A stretch of DNA of 5,450 nt from Bacteroidales bacterium (GTDB taxonomy: Bacteria; Bacteroidota; Bacteroidia; Bacteroidales; GCA-2748055), in contig JAGLTY010000163.1 of NCBI GenBank assembly GCA_023135025.1, forward strand, positions 1 to 5,450. The letters run 5' to 3'. Under the pieces are notes generated by a model. It searched no databases. It saw only the letters and a list, made by a program, of their open reading frames with translations, and was not told the DNA's origin. The translations under genes were made by a program, and so were the position numbers. This document shows positions 1-5,450 of the stretch, in pieces; within the stretch, counting starts at the first letter, position 1; each line of letters starts with the position of its first letter.

Positions 1-347
1 TGGATGCTGTCAAACTTTTGATGGAGGATGACCAGACAAAGGGTATTATCATGATCGGAGAGATTGGTGGAAGCATGGAAGCTGAAGCGGCCTACTGGAT
101 CAAGGAGCATGGAACCAAGCCAGTGGTTGGGTTTATTGCCGGACAGACTGCACCAAAGGGGCGCAGAATGGGGCATGCAGGGGCTATTATCGGAGGCAAG
201 GCCGATACTGCAGAGGCAAAAATGAAGATCATGGAAGAGTGTGGTATCACCGTTGTTGTTTCTCCGGCAGAAATAGGAGAGAAGATGGCCAAACTTATGA
301 ACAAAGAATATGCCGGGTATGGTATGCAGCGAACAGGATATCATTAA
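1..347 (+). CDS. sucD: Succinyl-CoA synthetase (succinate-CoA ligase) alpha subunit, 3' end only
   Basis: C-terminal part of the alpha subunit that, with SucC, interconverts succinyl-CoA and succinate with formation of ATP or GTP in the TCA cycle (cytoplasm). The reading frame enters from the left edge, with the first full codon at 3, and stops at TAA 345-347. About 114 codons are visible, so by comparison with the roughly 290-residue E. coli protein about 190 N-terminal residues lie outside. Visible family motifs are IGEIGGS, then [10 protein letters not shown], then [13 protein letters not shown], whose His (codon 174-176) corresponds to the phosphorylated active-site His246 of E. coli. The usual C-terminus ([11 protein letters not shown]) is followed by about 14 extra residues ending TGYH. 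Nearly all of that tail is coded in sequence shared out of frame with the sirtuin gene. sucC is probably just upstream but is not visible. Family assignment is very secure. Confidence 0.96.
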   Translation, partial: DAVKLLMEDDQTKGIIMIGEIGGSMEAEAAYWIKEHGTKPVVGFIAGQTAPKGRRMGHAGAIIGGKADTAEAKMKIMEECGITVVVSPAEIGEKMAKLMNKEYAGYGMQRTGYH

Positions 348-1065
348 GGCTGCAGGATGGATTGTGAATGCAAAGCATCTTGTGGCATTCACTGGTGCCG
401 GAATTTCTGTAGAAAGTGGGATTCCGCCATTCAGGGGAGATGGGGGAATATGGTCAAAATATGATCCTTCCATTCTTGATATCGATTATTTCTGTAAACA
501 CCCTTCTGAATCGTGGAAGGCAATAGCAGAGATTTTCTATCATTACATCCTTGATGCCAGCCCCAATCCTGCACACTATTTACTGGCCCGCATGGAGAGT
601 GAGGGGATGCTTAAAGCGGTGATAACCCAGAATATAGATAATATGCATCGTGAAGCGGGAAATCGTGAGGTCATTGAATACCACGGGAATTCCAAATGGC
701 TCAGATGCAGCCATTGCGGAGAGCGATACGAACTATCGGAGATCTCTCTGGAACCTCTGCCCCCAAGATGCTCCAGCGACCAGGAGGTGTTAAAGCCCGA
801 TTTTGTCTTCTTTGGAGAGGGAATCCCCCCTGATGCTGCCAGCAGATCGGTGGAGGAGATTTCAAAAGCAGATCTGCTGTTAATTATCGGCACCACCGGT
901 GAGGTGATGCCTGCCGGTATGTTGCCATCTATCGCCAGGTCAAATGGGGCCAGGGTAATTGAGATCAACCCAAGCAGGTCTCTCTTTACAGACTCAATAA
1001 CCGATCTTTTTTTACAGGGTCCGGCCGGTGAGGTGAGCAACCTGATGGACTCCTATCTTTTTTAG
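310..1065 (+). CDS. Sir2-family NAD-dependent protein deacylase (sirtuin)
   Basis: Cytoplasmic enzyme expected to remove acyl groups from protein lysines using NAD+, giving nicotinamide and O-acyl-ADP-ribose. It has 251 residues, a normal single-domain sirtuin length. Seen in order: NAD-binding GAGIS (29-33), SGIPPFRG (36-43), TQNID (106-110), catalytic His125 in YHGN, a small zinc module with Cys133/Cys136 and Cys154, KPDFVFFGE (162-170), GTTGE (194-198) and IEIN (217-220). The fourth zinc ligand, normally Cys in a second CxxC, is Asp157 (CSSD). The Tyr-x-x-Arg pair of CobB/SIRT5-type desuccinylases is absent; Ile72/Ile75 occupy that stretch in my hand alignment. The start is ATG 310, overlapping sucD by 38 nt; ATG 319 is an equally plausible start (29-nt overlap). 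Neither has a Shine-Dalgarno, so translation is probably coupled to sucD. Fold and cofactor are secure; acyl specificity is unknown. Confidence 0.93.
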   Translation: MPGMVCSEQDIIKAAGWIVNAKHLVAFTGAGISVESGIPPFRGDGGIWSKYDPSILDIDYFCKHPSESWKAIAEIFYHYILDASPNPAHYLLARMESEGMLKAVITQNIDNMHREAGNREVIEYHGNSKWLRCSHCGERYELSEISLEPLPPRCSSDQEVLKPDFVFFGEGIPPDAASRSVEEISKADLLLIIGTTGEVMPAGMLPSIARSNGARVIEINPSRSLFTDSITDLFLQGPAGEVSNLMDSYLF

Positions 1066-1123
1066 TTTAACCTATTTTTCATTTATTTGCATTGTTTTAT
1101 TTACGTTAAATATTCAACTAATC
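1066..1123 (+). promoter_or_regulatory. AT-rich spacer before fabG, probable promoter and leader
   Basis: This 58-nt gap between the sirtuin stop and the fabG ATG is only about 19% GC, far below the flanking genes. It is the first real break after sucD-sir2, so it is the natural site for a promoter driving the fabG operon. TACGTTAA at 1102-1109 matches the Bacteroidota -7 element (TAnnTTTG) only partly, and no TTG element lies at the right distance upstream. I therefore cannot name the exact promoter. No hairpin terminator for sir2 is visible, so readthrough from the upstream genes is possible. No Shine-Dalgarno precedes the ATG. Confidence 0.35.
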
Positions 1124-1870
1124 ATGGATCTACTTAAAGGAAAAGTCACAGTGGTTACCGGTGCTGCAAGAGGTATTGGAAGGATGATTGCACTTCGTTT
1201 TGCCCAGGAGGGTGCAGATGTGGCATTTACAGATCTTTCCAGGGATGAGAATATGGAGACCCTGGAGAAAGAGCTCTCTGAACTGGGGGTAAAGGGTAAA
1301 GGATATGTAAGCGATGCCAGTAATTTTGAGGAGGCACAACAGGTGGTGGATCAGGTGATCGCCGATTTTGAAAAGGTGGATGTGCTGGTCAATAATGCCG
1401 GTATCACCCGCGATACACTGTTGATGCGGATGGATGAAGAGATGTGGGACCTGGTTATCAAGGTGAATTTGAAATCGGTCTTCAATTTTACAAAAGCAGT
1501 ACAAAAGTATATGCTGAAAGCCCGGACCGGCTCCATCATTAATATGAGTTCGGTGGTTGGCGTCAATGGCAATGCGGGACAATCCAACTACTCCGCCTCC
1601 AAGGCAGGGATTCTTGGATTTACCAAATCTATTGCCAAGGAGCTGGGAACCAGGAATGTACGATGCAACGCAATCGCTCCCGGGTTTATTATTACCGAGA
1701 TGACCGGTAAACTTCCCGAGAATGTAAAAGAGGAGTGGATCAAGAGTATACCGCTTAAACGTGGTGGACTGCCCGAGGATGTGGCCAATGTGTCGCTCTT
1801 CCTGGCATCCGACCTCTCCTCCTATATGACCGGTCAGACACTGCAGGTTTGCGGTGGTATGAGTATGTGA
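1124..1870 (+). CDS. fabG: 3-oxoacyl-[acyl-carrier-protein] reductase FabG
   Basis: Cytoplasmic short-chain dehydrogenase/reductase that reduces 3-oxoacyl-ACP to 3-hydroxyacyl-ACP in type II fatty-acid synthesis. The 248-residue length is standard. The Rossmann glycine motif TGAARGIG is at 12-19, NNAG at 90-93 and Asn115 in VNL. The catalytic Ser143 (before VVG), Tyr156 and Lys160 keep the same 13- and 4-residue spacing as in E. coli FabG. CNAIAPGFI (181-189) and the closing TGQTLQVCGGMSM are typical of the family. Asp37 at the end of the second beta strand is a residue linked in classical SDRs to NAD(H) rather than NADP(H), so cofactor use may differ from E. coli. Cys243 sits where many homologues have Asn or Asp before the final GG. 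The next gene begins 21 nt after the stop, so co-transcription is likely. A different SDR substrate cannot be fully excluded, but the full-length match to FabG is strong. Confidence 0.92.
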   Translation: MDLLKGKVTVVTGAARGIGRMIALRFAQEGADVAFTDLSRDENMETLEKELSELGVKGKGYVSDASNFEEAQQVVDQVIADFEKVDVLVNNAGITRDTLLMRMDEEMWDLVIKVNLKSVFNFTKAVQKYMLKARTGSIINMSSVVGVNGNAGQSNYSASKAGILGFTKSIAKELGTRNVRCNAIAPGFIITEMTGKLPENVKEEWIKSIPLKRGGLPEDVANVSLFLASDLSSYMTGQTLQVCGGMSM

Positions 1871-1891
1871 TCCAGTCTGTAAAGTTGAAAA

Positions 1892-2911
1892 GTGATTGTC
1901 GTCAGGGTAAGATTTCTCATATGGGTTGTGATATTATTCCTTACACTTCAGGGATGTGTGGGTATATACAGTGTGGTTGAATTTGAAGTTTTGGAACCCG
2001 CCACCGTCTATTTTCCCGATCATGTGAACCAGCTGGTGTTTCTGAACAGGGCGCCTATTACCATTGATATATGGTCGGAGCAGAACCAGGAAGGGATGGA
2101 TGCCAGAGAGCTTATTTTGCTCGATACGATGATCGTTAACAACCTGAACAGGGGAGTCCTGGATGTGTTGCGCCACTCTCCCATTGAAAGGTTTCACAGG
2201 CCTATCTGGTTATCCGACAGAAGAACCGATACCACCTCACTTGAAGATCATGTGCTGACAAAGAGAGAGGTTGCGAATATATGCGATACTATTGGTGGAG
2301 ATGCCATTATCAGCCTGGAGTTATATACGGTCGCTCTTGATCAACATTTTGATTACTACAGTGATGCCCCTGATGAGATTCAGAACCATTATTGTGAGGT
2401 GTCCAATAGTGTGAAATGGAACATCCATCTGCCTGGAAGCCCCAGGCCCTATGATATGTACTCCACTGTTGATACGCTATTCTTCCCTGTAATTTCAAAA
2501 GGTGAATCTATATCCTACAAACCGGGAGTGGATATGATCCGGGACCTCTTCTACGAGAGTGGATTTAAGTATGGCAGCTATCTTGTACCTGTATGGAACA
2601 AGGCCTCAAGGATTTTGTACAGGGGGCAGGAAGATGCTCTGAAAGTGGCTGTGAAGCATACCGATGAAGGGGATTGGGAGAGTGCCTTCTCCATCTGGAA
2701 TCATCTGACCGTATCGGACGACAGCACACTGGTGGCGAAGGCATATCACAACATGGCTGTCTATTTTGAGCTTGAGGACAAACTTGACTCGGCCAGTATG
2801 ATGCTCGACCTGTCGTTGGAACATGATACCCTCGATCCGGTCAGGTTATACCGGGAGGAGCTTGATGTGAGATTGTTGAACAGGAAGGATATTATGAAGC
2901 AAGTTAAATAG
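1892..2911 (+). CDS. Lipoprotein of unknown function with TPR-like C-terminus (DUF6340-like, tentative)
   Basis: The start must be GTG 1892: an in-frame TGA lies at 1886-1888, and this is the only usual start codon before the signal peptide. The N-terminus has two Arg (5 and 7), a hydrophobic stretch (8-19) and a lipobox LQGC with Cys22, so it should be a lipidated envelope protein. Residues after Cys22 (VGIYS) lack the acidic run linked to surface export in Bacteroidota, so a periplasm-facing anchor is more likely. Residues 30-60 look beta-rich and 65-95 helical. Two TPR-like helical pairs follow at about 245-272 (GDWESAFSIW) and 280-310 (AKAYHNMAVYF...LDSASMMLDL). No catalytic motif is visible. 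The beginning of the mature part (VLEPATVYFPDHV..LVFLNR) recalls the Bacteroidota family I know as DUF6340; this is from memory and needs a profile search. It lies 21 nt after fabG and 32 nt before the membrane protease. Its role may be structural or protein-binding, which is inference. Confidence 0.85.
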   Translation: MIVVRVRFLIWVVILFLTLQGCVGIYSVVEFEVLEPATVYFPDHVNQLVFLNRAPITIDIWSEQNQEGMDARELILLDTMIVNNLNRGVLDVLRHSPIERFHRPIWLSDRRTDTTSLEDHVLTKREVANICDTIGGDAIISLELYTVALDQHFDYYSDAPDEIQNHYCEVSNSVKWNIHLPGSPRPYDMYSTVDTLFFPVISKGESISYKPGVDMIRDLFYESGFKYGSYLVPVWNKASRILYRGQEDALKVAVKHTDEGDWESAFSIWNHLTVSDDSTLVAKAYHNMAVYFELEDKLDSASMMLDLSLEHDTLDPVRLYREELDVRLLNRKDIMKQVK

Positions 2912-2930
2912 GGAACTAGTTATTAAGTTA

Positions 2931-2936
2931 AAGGGG
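2931..2936 (+). promoter_or_regulatory. Possible Shine-Dalgarno of the M48 protease gene
   Basis: AAGGGG ends 7 nt before ATG 2944, a workable spacing for a ribosome binding site. It is the only start in the window with a purine-rich, GG-containing element in this position. The match to AGGAGG is partial, so it may simply be chance in a purine-rich spacer. Confidence 0.35.
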
Positions 2937-2943
2937 ATGAGAG

Positions 2944-4173
2944 ATGTATAATACGGTGTTTGTTCTGTTGATTGCAGTTTTGATTTTTGGATATGTGCTG
3001 GAGAGGATCCTGGATATGCTTAACCTGGGCCATACGCTTCCGGTGTTGCCGGATGAGTTATCAGGCATATTCGATGCAGAGGAGTATAAGAAGAGCCAGA
3101 TGTATAAGCGGGACAATACCCGTTTCTCTTTCTTTACCAGTTCAATGGGACTTGTAGTTATGCTGCTCCTATTCTTCTTCGGGGGATTTGGCTGGCTCGA
3201 TGGACTGATTGGTGGCATGACCAGCCACTATATACTTCATGTACTTATCTTCTTTGGGATATTTGCGTTGCTAAGCGATATACTGACCACCCCTTTTGAT
3301 CTCTATAACACCTTTGTGCTGGAGGAGCGGTATGGATTCAACCGTACCACTGTCAGGACCTATATCCTGGATAAAGTCAAAGGGTGGCTTATCGGGGCCC
3401 TTATAGGTGGGGGACTCCTGGCGCTGATCACCTGGATCTATATGCTGACAGGGAAGTGGTTCTGGCTGATTGCCCTTGGGCTGGTTACACTGGTCTCGCT
3501 TTTTCTAACCATGTTTTATTCCAACCTGATCGTCCCGCTCTTTAACAAACAGATACCATTGGAGGAGGGATCGTTGAGGGGAAAGATAGAGGAATTTGCC
3601 AGCAAAGCAGGGTTCAGATTGAATAATATCTACGTTATGGATGGCTCCAGGCGTTCCAGCAAAGCCAATGCATATTTCACCGGACTGGGTCCAAAGAAGC
3701 GGATCGTCCTGTTTGATACACTGATCGAGGATCTGGAGGAGGAGGAGATCGTTGCTGTACTGGCCCATGAGGTGGGTCACTACAAGAAAAAGCATTCGAT
3801 CACCGGACTGATCCTTGCTACGGTACAGTCTGCTATCATGTTCTACCTCTTTTCTCTTTTTGTAGGTGTGGACAGCTTTGCAGTGGCTCTTGGAGGTACA
3901 GAGGCCTCGTTTCATCTTGGTCTGGTTGCATTCGGTGTGCTTTATTCCCCCATCTCTATGCTTACAGGACTGGGGACCAATGCATTGTCGCGTCACAATG
4001 AGTATCAGGCAGACAACTATGCAAAGGAGAAATATGAGGCTGAAAGCCTGGTTTTATCATTGAAGAAGCTTTCAAAAAACAATCTGAGCAACCTGACACC
4101 CCACCCTGTGTATGTATTCTTTCACTATTCACATCCTCCTTTACTCCAGAGAATCAGGTCGTTAAAAAAATAG
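2944..4173 (+). CDS. M48A (Ste24/CAAX prenyl protease 1-like) integral-membrane zinc metalloprotease
   Basis: Membrane-embedded zinc endopeptidase of the Ste24 type; 409 residues is close to the usual family length. The zinc site is HEVGH (His275, Glu276, His279), with the third ligand Glu353 in SRHNEYQAD. The N-terminal domain carries the family signature PFDLYNTFVLEERYGFN (117-133). NAYFTG (242-247) and the C-terminal SHPPLLQRI (396-404) are also typical. Seven hydrophobic segments can be read at about 3-18, 64-84, 95-113, 147-168, 171-191, 285-307 and 322-341, as in Ste24. Eukaryotic members clip prenylated CAAX proteins. Bacteria generally lack those substrates, so the bacterial role is more likely membrane-protein turnover or quality control (inference). 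It lies 32 nt downstream of the lipoprotein gene and probably shares its transcript. Family and catalytic competence are secure; the substrate is unknown. Confidence 0.93.
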   Translation: MYNTVFVLLIAVLIFGYVLERILDMLNLGHTLPVLPDELSGIFDAEEYKKSQMYKRDNTRFSFFTSSMGLVVMLLLFFFGGFGWLDGLIGGMTSHYILHVLIFFGIFALLSDILTTPFDLYNTFVLEERYGFNRTTVRTYILDKVKGWLIGALIGGGLLALITWIYMLTGKWFWLIALGLVTLVSLFLTMFYSNLIVPLFNKQIPLEEGSLRGKIEEFASKAGFRLNNIYVMDGSRRSSKANAYFTGLGPKKRIVLFDTLIEDLEEEEIVAVLAHEVGHYKKKHSITGLILATVQSAIMFYLFSLFVGVDSFAVALGGTEASFHLGLVAFGVLYSPISMLTGLGTNALSRHNEYQADNYAKEKYEAESLVLSLKKLSKNNLSNLTPHPVYVFFHYSHPPLLQRIRSLKK

Positions 4174-4280
4174 CGACTCAATTGATTTAATGAGTATCTT
4201 TATTGGAGTTGCACCATTCCACAATACTAATAACCTCATGGGGTTACAAAAAATATATTCATCTAAAACCACCAACTACC
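4174..4280 (+). promoter_or_regulatory. Intergenic region before the TIM-barrel gene, probable promoter and leader
   Basis: This 107-nt spacer is AT-rich and holds no gene I can support. Near its left end, ACTCA (4176-4180) can pair with TGAGT (4191-4195). With a bulged A the stem extends to 7 bp around a GATTT loop, followed by ATCTTTATT. That is at best a weak terminator for the protease gene. TATCTTTA (4195-4202) and TATATTCA (4254-4261) partly resemble the Bacteroidota -7 box TAnnTTTG, but neither has a TTG element about 19-21 nt upstream. The A/C-rich stretch before ATG 4281 has no Shine-Dalgarno. A promoter here is inferred from the gap and base composition only. Confidence 0.3.
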
Positions 4281-5357
4281 ATGAACACTTACAGTAACAT
4301 GAACAGACGCAAATTTCTCCAAAACGCAGCAGTCAGCACAGCTGCCATTGGATTATCCTCCCCGGCTATGAAAATGATGGCCGGCGAAAGAGAGAGAGAA
4401 GGAGTCGGTAAAGTTGGCTTGTACAGCATCACTTTTTTGGGTGTTTGGTACAAAGGCAATGCACTCACTCTGGATGATATGATGATAAAAGCAAAAGAGT
4501 TTGGATATGATGGAATTGAGATCGATGGGAAGAGGCCCCATGGCAATCCTCTGGATATGCCTACAGACCGTTGCAAGGAACTGAAGACAAAAGCTGCTGA
4601 TCTGGGACTGGACATATATGCAGTTTCAGCCAACAATGATTTCAGTAGTCCGGTTCCTGAATACAGGGAGTGTCAGATCGTATACCTTCGTGAACTGATG
4701 CGTATGACTTCCGATCTGAAGGTAAAACCCCTCAGGGTATTCCTGGGATGGCCCGGTGTAACCCTGCATCCCAATGGAGGCAGGTATGATATTGCCAGGG
4801 AAAGCTGGCAACATGCCCATAATCAGTTCGAACCCGAGCAGATCTGGGAGTGGTGCAGGGATGGGTTGATTGAGAGCGCCGGATATGCAGAAGATTACGG
4901 GGTCACTCTGGCGCTGCAGAACCACAAACCTGTCATCAACGACTGGAGGGATATGATGCGGATGATCAATGAGGTGGATTCACCCGCATTAAAAGCGTGC
5001 CTGGATGCACCTATCATGGATGATAAGAGTCCGGAAAATATCAGGGAAGCTGCACAGGCAGTGAAGGGTTTACAGATGTTGACCCATTTTGGAGGCGAAT
5101 TTGACAGAAATGCAGACGGGATTATTGTGGATACCCAGGATCACAGTGATCACGGGGAGAAGGAAGAGGATCAGAGAGCGGAAAAATACCTGCCCGAGTT
5201 TGTAAAAAACATGAATGAAATCGGTTATGAAGGCTACTATAGCTATGAGTTGTGCCACCCCCTTCCCCTGGTGAATGGCGAGAAAGTTGGGATCGACTTC
5301 GTGGAGAAAAATGCAAAACTGGCCTGTGAAATGATGAAGGGGCTGTTAAGGGGGTAG
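4281..5357 (+). CDS. Tat-signal TIM-barrel protein, sugar phosphate isomerase/epimerase (AP endonuclease 2-like) superfamily
   Basis: Predicted exported or membrane-anchored TIM-barrel enzyme acting on a sugar or keto-acid; the substrate is unknown. Two in-frame ATGs are possible, 4281 (358 residues) and 4299 (352). Both retain the twin-arginine signal NRRKFLQ followed by a hydrophobic Ala/Ser-rich stretch. Residue numbers here use ATG 4299. After a charged linker (30-38) the barrel begins with VGLYSITF and has FGYDGIEIDG (68-77), LALQNHK (204-210), CLDAPI (234-239), LTHFGGE (261-267) and YYSYELCHP (313-321). By analogy with tagatose/psicose 3-epimerases, Asp236, His263 and Glu317 fall at metal-ligand positions. 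The fourth, usually Glu in an ENH motif, is Gln207. The final part is complete and ends at TAG 5355-5357. It appears to be a separate unit, with a 107-nt gap upstream and a terminator directly after. Superfamily is confident; reaction is not. Confidence 0.88.
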   Translation: MNTYSNMNRRKFLQNAAVSTAAIGLSSPAMKMMAGEREREGVGKVGLYSITFLGVWYKGNALTLDDMMIKAKEFGYDGIEIDGKRPHGNPLDMPTDRCKELKTKAADLGLDIYAVSANNDFSSPVPEYRECQIVYLRELMRMTSDLKVKPLRVFLGWPGVTLHPNGGRYDIARESWQHAHNQFEPEQIWEWCRDGLIESAGYAEDYGVTLALQNHKPVINDWRDMMRMINEVDSPALKACLDAPIMDDKSPENIREAAQAVKGLQMLTHFGGEFDRNADGIIVDTQDHSDHGEKEEDQRAEKYLPEFVKNMNEIGYEGYYSYELCHPLPLVNGEKVGIDFVEKNAKLACEMMKGLLRG

Positions 5358-5363
5358 GGAAAG

Positions 5364-5396
5364 AAAAAAAGGCTTCCGGTAATCCGGAGGCCTTTT
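5364..5396. terminator. Bidirectional intrinsic terminator between the convergent TIM-barrel gene and tRNA-Gly
   Basis: GGCTTCCGG (5371-5379) pairs with CCGGAGGCC (5384-5392) around a TAAT loop, giving 9 bp with a single T-G wobble. Seven A (5364-5370) flank the left side and four T (5393-5396) the right, so the stem can extend by A-T pairs. Read on the + strand it follows the TIM-barrel stop by 6 nt and ends in UUUU. Read on the minus strand it follows the tRNA 3' end by about 10 nt and ends in seven U, the stronger tract. It should serve both convergent transcripts. Confidence 0.88.
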
Positions 5397-5402
5397 AATA
5401 TG

Positions 5403-5450
5403 AGCGGGAAACGGGGATTGAACCCGCGACCCTCAGCTTGGGAAGCTGAT
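5403..5450 (-). tRNA. tRNA-Gly, anticodon CCC (3' part; 5' part beyond the window)
   Basis: On the minus strand, tRNA positions 26-73 are visible. The anticodon stem TCAGC/GCTGA (+ strand 5445-5449 and 5433-5437) closes the loop TTCCCAA (5438-5444), giving anticodon CCC at 5440-5442, which reads the glycine codon GGG. Next come a 5-nt variable loop, a T arm GCGGG/CCCGT with loop TTCAATC (5416-5422), the acceptor 3' strand TTCCCGC (5404-5410) and discriminator T73 at 5403. U73 is usual for bacterial tRNA-Gly. The bases after it read CAT, so the CCA end is not encoded and must be added enzymatically. The D arm and 5' acceptor strand lie outside, so the full cloverleaf cannot be checked here. 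Confidence 0.93.

Noticed and set aside
1021..1028. CCGGCCGG palindrome near the sirtuin 3' end as a regulatory site
   Set aside because: It lies within the conserved sirtuin C-terminal coding region (QGPAGE) and is explained by codon choice; no partner repeat is seen.
576..1040. Minus-strand open frame of 154 codons inside the sirtuin gene
   Set aside because: The + strand frame carries all sirtuin motifs in order; the antisense product shows no recognisable domain and has no separate promoter or start context.
1130..1582. Minus-strand open frame of 150 codons inside fabG
   Set aside because: It lies wholly under a clear full-length FabG, and its His/Ile/Cys-rich composition is typical of an antisense shadow.
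3505..3996. Minus-strand open frame of 163 codons inside the M48 protease gene
   Set aside because: It covers the HEVGH and NEYQAD zinc-site region on the opposite strand; the sense coding is unambiguous and the antisense product resembles nothing I know.
4176..4205. Hairpin ACTCA/TGAGT after the protease gene as a firm terminator
   Set aside because: The stem is short, AT-rich and needs a bulge, and the following T run is broken (ATCTTTATT); mentioned only as a weak possibility in the spacer entry.
4203..4280. Longer TTG-started version of the TIM-barrel gene
   Set aside because: It would put 26-32 residues before the twin-arginine motif, which should be near the N-terminus; the added sequence looks non-coding and overlaps the likely promoter region.
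1..5450. Mobile element, CRISPR array, toxin-antitoxin or phage signature
   Set aside because: No inverted or spaced direct repeats, transposase or integrase motifs, or small paired genes were found. The partial tRNA at the right edge could in principle be an integration site, but nothing in the window supports that.

Overview
The window reads as ordinary chromosome from a member of the Bacteroidota, probably a Bacteroidales/Marinilabiliales-type lineage. Three things point there. The FabG sequence looks like Bacteroides-type FabG, as recalled and not searched. The 1892-2911 lipoprotein resembles a family I know mainly from Bacteroidota. Most starts lack a Shine-Dalgarno sequence and sit behind AT-rich leaders. 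All five complete or partial protein genes are on the + strand; the only minus-strand gene seen is a tRNA cut by the right edge.

Layout. Positions 1-347 hold the 3' end of sucD (succinyl-CoA synthetase alpha subunit, TCA cycle). It overlaps, out of frame by up to 38 nt, the start of a Sir2-family NAD-dependent deacylase (310-1065). A 58-nt, about 19% GC spacer follows. Next come three closely spaced genes that look like one operon: fabG (1124-1870, fatty-acid elongation), a GTG-started lipoprotein of unknown function with TPR-like C-terminal helices (1892-2911), and a seven-helix Ste24/M48A-type membrane zinc protease (2944-4173). A 107-nt spacer separates these from a Tat-signal TIM-barrel protein of the sugar phosphate isomerase/epimerase superfamily (4281-5357). 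A compact hairpin at 5364-5396 lies between that gene and a convergent tRNA-Gly(CCC) and can terminate both.

How the genes relate. sucD and sir2 are probably co-transcribed and translationally coupled. The pairing links a succinyl-CoA/CoA enzyme with an acyl-lysine eraser, but the sirtuin lacks the Tyr-x-x-Arg signature of desuccinylases. The fabG, lipoprotein and protease set suggests envelope and lipid housekeeping, an inference from order and spacing only. The TIM-barrel gene appears to be a separate unit.

I see no mobile element, CRISPR array, phage gene or clear new multi-gene system. The points most worth a second look are the sucD/sir2 overlap with an extended SucD tail, the sirtuin's CxxC...CxxD zinc site, the Gln at an expected metal-ligand position in the exported TIM barrel, and the unknown lipoprotein beside the Ste24 protease.
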